A stretch of DNA of 36,968 nucleotides. Source: Fen-1467 sp035519475 (lineage in GTDB: Bacteria; Verrucomicrobiota; Verrucomicrobiia; Opitutales; Opitutaceae). Of this stretch, positions 33,536-36,968 are shown piece by piece. Location: contig DATIWI010000102.1 in NCBI GenBank assembly GCA_035519475.1, forward strand, positions 1-36,968. Reading direction: 5' to 3'. The translations under genes were made by a program, and so were the position numbers. The notes below the pieces were generated by a model that worked only from the letters and a program-made list of their open reading frames with translations, was not told the origin of the DNA and ran no database searches. How positions within the stretch are numbered: position 1 is the first letter of the stretch; the number at the start of each line of letters is the position of its first letter.

Positions 33536-34045
33536 ATGAGATTCATCACCGCCGCACACGACACCAACGTCGCGGACCTCACCCGCCGCGCGTTCGACTT
33601 CAAGGGCCGCAACGCCGCCGAGCGGACCAAGCAGGCCCAGGCAGCCCTCTTGCAGGCCAACCCGCACTTGCGGGACGTCAAGAAGGTGCCCGCCGGCACC
33701 CTCGTTCTGGTGCCCGACCTGCCCGGCGCCGCGGCCGCCGGGCCCCCGACCGCGCTGGCGCTGAGCCCGGACATGGTGGCGCACCTGAAGCGGGCGGTGG
33801 CCGGCGCCAAGGCCGTGCTCGAACGGGCCGCCGCCGCCGAGACGGAGGCGGCCGCCACCACGCAGGAGCTGGCCAAGAGCCTCGGTCAGATGAACCTGGG
33901 CAAGCAGATGCCGGCCTTGCAGGTCCGGCTGCCGGACCTCGCCAAGCTGGCCAAGGCACGCGCCGCGGAATCGGCGTCATCGACCGCGGTGCAGGTCGAG
34001 GCGCTCACGACCCTCGCGGCGGAACTGGATCAGATGAACCCGTGA
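33536..34045 (+). CDS. LysM-like/coiled-coil protein closing the eCIS operon
   Basis: Predicted 169-residue protein. The first 60 residues are LysM-like (VADLTRRAFDFKG, then QAALLQANPHL and VPAGTLVLVPDLPG). Residues about 80-169 are Ala/Lys/Leu/Glu-rich and predicted helical or coiled coil (HLKRAVAGAKAVLERAAAAE). GGAG at 33523-33526 is 9 bases before ATG. It is the last gene in the eCIS series and may bridge the beta-helix protein to the particle; function not known. Confidence 0.75.
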   Translation: MRFITAAHDTNVADLTRRAFDFKGRNAAERTKQAQAALLQANPHLRDVKKVPAGTLVLVPDLPGAAAAGPPTALALSPDMVAHLKRAVAGAKAVLERAAAAETEAAATTQELAKSLGQMNLGKQMPALQVRLPDLAKLAKARAAESASSTAVQVEALTTLAAELDQMNP

Positions 34046-34122
34046 TGAGCGGAAGGACAGCTTGGCGCGTCGGCCCGTCGCGCCGCCCGAGCGGCTGCAC
34101 GCTGCGATCTCCGCATTGTGCG

Positions 34123-34183
34123 GCCCAACCGAGACGAGCAAGCCGAGGCCTGACGAGTTTCAGACGTGGCGCTCGCGTTCAAT
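34123..34183 (+). other. Weak attC-like imperfect dyad
   Basis: GCCCAAC (34123-34129) followed by CGAGACGAGC can pair imperfectly with GCGCTCGCGTTCAAT (34169-34183), with unpaired bases, in the general layout of an integron attC site (R''-L''...L'-R'). The R' box GTTCAAT does not fit the GTTRRRY consensus, so this is only suggestive. It lies between the eCIS operon and the first right-hand accessory gene. Confidence 0.2.
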
Positions 34184-34212
34184 AGCAATAGGTCAGCCGT
34201 CATATAGCTGCC

Positions 34213-34218
34213 AGGAGG
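34213..34218 (+). promoter_or_regulatory. Shine-Dalgarno deciding the start of the PEGA/STN gene
   Basis: AGGAGG lies 8 bases before ATG 34227 and decides that start over the in-frame ATG at 34062, which would add an Arg/Pro-rich tail in front of the membrane anchor. Confidence 0.7.
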
Positions 34219-34226
34219 TCCGCAGA

Positions 34227-34835
34227 ATGTCTAGGTTTCGCGAGGCGATTGAAGCTCATCCACTTCCCTGGTTCCTCGGGGCCATCGTCGGTGCATTTCT
34301 CGCTGGTGTCGGCGCCTTTCGGGCCGTCGTCTCGTGGAGCGGGCAGAAGATCGTCCGCGATGAAGCTGCGATGAAGTTTGCGGTTCGCGTTGAGCCTAGT
34401 CCCACCGACGCGACAATTGGTGTCGGGCAAGACCCCGCAAAGTTCTACCAAGGAATGCCTCTGCCCGATGGTCCGAACGAGTTCCTTGTCTCGCGGGAAG
34501 GCTACCGCCCGCAGACCGTTCGCATTGCCAGAAACGGTGCGACATTGATCTTGTCGGTTCCGCTGGTTCGAATCGCTCCTCTGGCTGCGACAGACTCAGT
34601 CCAGTACACCGGAGAGAGGCTTTCGCTGAACTTCCAGGATGTGGACGTCCACGCACTGCTCCAGGTTATTGGCGACTTCACCAGCAAGAATGTGATCGTC
34701 AGCAAGTCTGTCAAAGGTACGGTTTCGCTGAAGCTCAGAGACGTTCCCTGGGATCAAGCACTCGATCTCATAGCGCAGCAAGCCGGGCTAGATATCAAGC
34801 GTACTGGCAATGTCATCTTTGTTGATGTGCCGTGA
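34227..34835 (+). CDS. Membrane-anchored PEGA-like plus STN-domain protein
   Basis: Predicted 202-residue protein. One membrane segment at about 14-36 (WFLGAIVGAFLAGVGAF) places the rest outside the cytoplasm. Residues about 53-113 look like a PEGA domain (VEPSPTDATIGV, then MPLPDGPNEFLVSREGYRP). Residues 130-201 are a secretin/TonB short N-terminal (STN) domain: LSLNFQDVDVHALLQVIGDF, then NVIVSKSVKGTVSLKLRDVP and WDQALDLIAQQAGL. STN domains occur in PilQ-type secretins and TonB receptors, but there is no secretin or receptor barrel here, so it is a stand-alone sensor or binding protein. Base composition is visibly less GC-rich than the eCIS genes, which suggests separate origin. Confidence 0.75.
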   Translation: MSRFREAIEAHPLPWFLGAIVGAFLAGVGAFRAVVSWSGQKIVRDEAAMKFAVRVEPSPTDATIGVGQDPAKFYQGMPLPDGPNEFLVSREGYRPQTVRIARNGATLILSVPLVRIAPLAATDSVQYTGERLSLNFQDVDVHALLQVIGDFTSKNVIVSKSVKGTVSLKLRDVPWDQALDLIAQQAGLDIKRTGNVIFVDVP

Positions 34836-34878
34836 TGACGGTTGACCCAGAGAGTCGTATGGCGCGCAAGCCGGCACA

Positions 34879-34945
34879 CAACGCTTGAACCCATCGTTGC
34901 ACCCGACCGGCAACAGCGGGCTTCGCCTGCTTCAGCAGACGGGTG
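34879..34945. other. Nested hairpins in the gap after the PEGA/STN gene
   Basis: Three stems occur close together: CAACG (34879-34883) with CGTTG (34895-34899); CACCCG (34900-34905) with CGGGTG (34940-34945); and inside the latter AGCGGGC-TTC-GCCTGCT (34915-34931, one G-T wobble). No T-run follows. The structure could be an attC-like recombination site, a REP-like element or an RNA structure; none is proven. Confidence 0.4.
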
Positions 34946-34981
34946 AACCCAGGTGTTCTTTGGCATCAGGATGAGCTCCTC

Positions 34982-35361
34982 ATGAGCCGGTCCACGCGAA
35001 AGCGATCGATCCGGGCGTGACTGCCGCCGCCAGCGAGAAATACGACAAGCGGAAGGTGAATCGCGCTCTGCGCCGGCTCACGGAAGTGACCTTGCAGAAG
35101 GACGCCGATGAGAAGGTGCCACCGGTCAAGCGCGAGGTTCGCGACGTCTGGGCGATGGCCAAGGAGGGAAAGTGCTATTTCGACGCCGCCGGAGCAGCTT
35201 GGGCGATGGCGGCTGGGCGCGCCGCGGGGTTTCCCGGCGGGCCCGGCGGTCCCGCCCTACCCAGAATCGGCTACAATTCCGTTGAAACTGCCATAGTCGC
35301 GCCGGCCCGCGGAGGGTTCCTGACCAGGACATTCTGCCGACACGCCTTGGTCCACCCGTGA
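34982..35361 (+). pseudogene. Small gene disrupted by a frameshift
   Basis: An ATG at 34982 opens MSRSTRKRSIRA and stops at TGA 35018-35020. The frame one base back continues immediately (GTG at 35017) with VTAAASEKYDKRKVNRALRR, then LTEVTLQKDADEKVPPVKRE and VRDVWAMAKEGKCYF. Joined, the two parts read as one small basic protein of a kind I recall in accessory regions of PVC-group and related genomes. After about residue 60 the frame becomes Gly/Ala/Pro-rich and probably no longer follows the original gene. Alternatively the second frame starts at its own GTG with no frameshift. Function unknown. Confidence 0.4.
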
Positions 35362-35427
35362 GATTCTCGCGCTCGACTCGGTCCCCCATTCCGCTCAGCG
35401 TGGCTCAACGTTTACGTCCGGCTCCAC

Positions 35428-35817
35428 ATGAGGCCTTCCGGTCGAACTGCGGTGGCGATGCTGGTGGTGATGGGCGCCGCGCAGGCCGGCGTGTTCTCGC
35501 TGCTGTGCCTTGACGGGCACTTCAGGAACGTCGTTTGGGAGCCGCTGTTTGGCGTCGGATTTCTCGTTGCCGGATTGCTCTTTCAGCCGTTCACCGGGAA
35601 TCGGATCGTCGGAATGATCGGAATGGCGTGGCCCCTATTGCTGCTTGCGCTGGTCGGATTGCTCGCGTGGAACCTCGCGGCAGCGCGCCCACGGTGGCGA
35701 TGGGTCGCAGCCTTTGTCTTTGTTGTTTCCCTGCTGGCAATCATCCCGTCAGCCACAGCCGACCGGTTGGCCCGATTCCTGCCGTTATTCTCCAATGAGC
35801 TATTTGCCTGGTACTAG
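35428..35817 (+). CDS. Small four-helix membrane protein
   Basis: Predicted 129-residue integral membrane protein with four hydrophobic segments at about 7-27, 34-52, 58-80 and 90-107 (for example MAWPLLLLALVGLLAW) joined by short loops; the loop before helix 4 is Arg/Trp-rich (RPRWRW). I do not recognise the family. It stands alone between a decayed gene and the GrpB-family gene. No strong ribosome-binding site is seen. A candidate terminator begins at its stop codon. Confidence 0.6.
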   Translation: MRPSGRTAVAMLVVMGAAQAGVFSLLCLDGHFRNVVWEPLFGVGFLVAGLLFQPFTGNRIVGMIGMAWPLLLLALVGLLAWNLAAARPRWRWVAAFVFVVSLLAIIPSATADRLARFLPLFSNELFAWY

Positions 35818-35846
35818 GGCCGACTCGATAAGCCAGCGGCCCTTTT
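35816..35846 (+). terminator. Candidate intrinsic terminator
   Basis: AGGGCCG (35816-35822) pairs perfectly with CGGCCCT (35837-35843) over a 14-base loop; the run TTTT (35843-35846) follows. The loop is long and the T-run short, so termination is plausible but not certain. It begins at the stop codon of the membrane protein gene and ends 16 bases before the GrpB-family start. Confidence 0.4.
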
Positions 35847-35862
35847 CGGTGCACCGCCCACG

Positions 35863-36408
35863 GTGATCGTCATCGCCCCTTACGATCCCGCCTGGCCCGC
35901 CGAATTCTCGGCCGAGGCCGTGCGCATCCACGATGCCCTCGGCCACCTTGCCCTTCGAATCGAGCACGTCGGCTCGACGTCCGTACCCGGTCTGGCGGCG
36001 AAACCGGTCATCGACATCCAGATCTCGGTCGCGTCGCTGGAGCCGCGGGATCTCTACTGCACGCGGCTCGCCGAACTGGGCTACACGCACTTTCCCCTCG
36101 GCGAATTCGATCGCGTTTACCCCTTCTTCAAGCGACCGGCAGGCTGGCCTGGCACCCACCACGTGCATCTGTGCGTCCGCGGGTCCGAGCAGGAACGCGC
36201 CCACCTCGCCTTCCGCGACTACCTCCGTCGGAACCCCGCCGTGGCCGCGGAGTACGCCGCGCTCAAGCGAACGCTCGCGGCCGGGCACGATGGACTCACT
36301 TTGGAATCGCAGGAACGCTACTCGCTAGCCAAGATGGAGTTCGTCCGGTCCGTTCTGAGCCGCGCGCTGCCTCAAGCCCAAAGTACTCCGCCCCGCCATG
36401 GCGCCTGA
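35863..36408 (+). CDS. GrpB-family protein (nucleotidyltransferase-like)
   Basis: Predicted 181-residue protein starting at GTG. It opens with IAPYDPAWPAEF and has the family core RIEHVGSTSVPGLAAKPVID (Gly37-Ser38-Thr39-Ser40 and Asp51), related to the GS...D nucleotidyltransferase motif, then HHVHLCVRGSEQ and FRDYLRRNPAVAAEYAALK, all typical of GrpB (UPF0157). Length is normal. The cellular substrate of the family is not well established. The gene is a frequent single-gene accessory cargo, for example in mobile cassettes. No Shine-Dalgarno is obvious. Confidence 0.88.
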   Translation: MIVIAPYDPAWPAEFSAEAVRIHDALGHLALRIEHVGSTSVPGLAAKPVIDIQISVASLEPRDLYCTRLAELGYTHFPLGEFDRVYPFFKRPAGWPGTHHVHLCVRGSEQERAHLAFRDYLRRNPAVAAEYAALKRTLAAGHDGLTLESQERYSLAKMEFVRSVLSRALPQAQSTPPRHGA

Positions 36409-36482
36409 CCAGCAGCGCTACGAGTTCCCGCCTGCCTCCCCGGCGCAGAAGCCAGACCGCAGCCTTCCCGCCACGATCGACA

Positions 36483-36968
36483 GTGAGCATTGAAACACAC
36501 GACGTCGTCAGGTCGGTGGTCGTCGGTATTGGCGCGACGCTCGTCCTGGACCTCTGGCATCTTTTCCTGAAGCGTGTGTTCGGCATCGCGTCGCTGAGCT
36601 ACCGCCTGCTCGGGCGCTGGCTTTGCCACATGCCGGCGGGTACTTTCCGGCATGCGAGCATCGCCGCCGCGCCACCGAAGACCTTCGAGGGCATGGTGGG
36701 CTGGATTGCCCACTATACGATCGGCGTCTTCTTGGCGCTGGGGCTCGTTGTTCTCACCTCCGCTGACTGGCTGGCGCGACCGACCTTGCTGCCTGCGCTG
36801 CTCTATGGCGTTGGCACCGTCGTGTTCCCGTTCTTTGTCCTGCAGCCGTCGTTCGGCCTCGGCCTTGCCGCCTCCAGAACGCCCCATCCCGGGCAGGCCA
36901 GGCTGAAGAGCCTCGCGACGCATGCGGTGTTCGGAATCGGGCTTTACGCGTGCGCCCTTGGCGTAAGC
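36483..36968 (+). CDS. DUF2938 family membrane protein (3' end outside window)
   Basis: Reading from GTG 36483 gives 162 residues that run off the window in frame, probably close to the full length of the family. Conserved DUF2938 features: TLVLDLWHLFLKRVFGI, then YRLLGRWLCHMPAGTFRH, SIAAAPPK, the helix GWIAHYTIGVFLALGLVVL, and PFFVLQPSFGLGLAASRTP. Four membrane segments are expected. There is no strong ribosome-binding site and no better upstream start in frame. Function of the family is unknown. Confidence 0.82.
   Translation, partial: MSIETHDVVRSVVVGIGATLVLDLWHLFLKRVFGIASLSYRLLGRWLCHMPAGTFRHASIAAAPPKTFEGMVGWIAHYTIGVFLALGLVVLTSADWLARPTLLPALLYGVGTVVFPFFVLQPSFGLGLAASRTPHPGQARLKSLATHAVFGIGLYACALGVS

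Noticed and set aside
8671..34045. Prophage
   Set aside because: Only tail-type parts are present, with an AAA+ ATPase, DUF4157 and DUF4255 proteins; no capsid, portal, terminase, integrase, holin or endolysin.
8671..34045. Type VI secretion system
   Set aside because: No TssJLM membrane complex, no ClpV and no split TssB/TssC sheath; the single phage-like sheath and Afp15-type ATPase fit eCIS.
34062..34226. Longer start for the PEGA/STN gene
   Set aside because: A perfect AGGAGG stands 8 bases before ATG 34227, directly ahead of the membrane anchor; the upstream part lacks coding character.

Overview
The window comes from a GC-rich Gram-negative bacterium: there is an RND efflux set with an outer-membrane lipoprotein channel. 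Start sites mostly lack strong Shine-Dalgarno sequences. Gene content and style suggest the PVC group, possibly Verrucomicrobiota close to Opitutales, but no marker gene is present and this placement is a weak inference.

Left part (1-7320). After the last 39 codons of an unidentified gene come four same-strand genes: a secreted YncE-like beta-propeller, a TolC/CusC-like outer-membrane lipoprotein, a short periplasmic adaptor and a CusA/CzcA-type heavy-metal RND pump. Together they form a tripartite exporter with a periplasmic propeller in front.

Gap (7321-8670). About 1.35 kb separates the exporter from the next operon. It starts with an array of six palindromes of the type GTCAAC-N5(7)-GTTGAC spaced 80, 80, 80, 80 and 106 bp apart. 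The last two are in the opposite orientation, and the first lies across the stop codon of the RND gene. The rest of the gap holds no convincing gene except a doubtful 82-codon ORF with a perfect Shine-Dalgarno.

Centre (8671-34045). A complete-looking extracellular contractile injection system (eCIS, Afp/PVC/MAC type) of 20 tightly packed genes follows, most joined by ATGA-type overlaps. The order is: one sheath, one tube, a zinc-ribbon baseplate-like protein, a Pro/Ala-rich protein, a DUF4255 cap/terminator, an AAA+ ATPase, a small conserved protein, a DUF4157 metallopeptidase fused to a second HExxH domain, and a 903-residue glycine-zipper protein. Then come a CIS-tube-type adaptor, a LysM protein, a gp27/gpD-like hub, a gp5-like spike, a PAAR-like tip, gp25, two large baseplate-J-type proteins, a gpI/beta-helix protein, a DUF6519/beta-helix protein and a LysM/coiled-coil protein. 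There is no capsid, terminase, holin or lysin, so this is not a prophage. No protein recognisable as an Afp14-type tape measure is present. The DUF4157 protein and the 903-residue protein share a homologous module with a PEIPL core and both carry glycine zippers; they are the most novel part of the window.

Right part (34046-36968). Short, unrelated, same-strand genes follow: a PEGA-like plus STN (secretin/TonB short N-terminal) membrane protein of lower GC, a frameshifted small gene, a four-helix membrane protein, a GrpB-family protein and a DUF2938 membrane protein cut by the window end. The arrangement, with imperfect hairpins between some genes, resembles an integron cassette region, but no integrase or clear attC site is seen.
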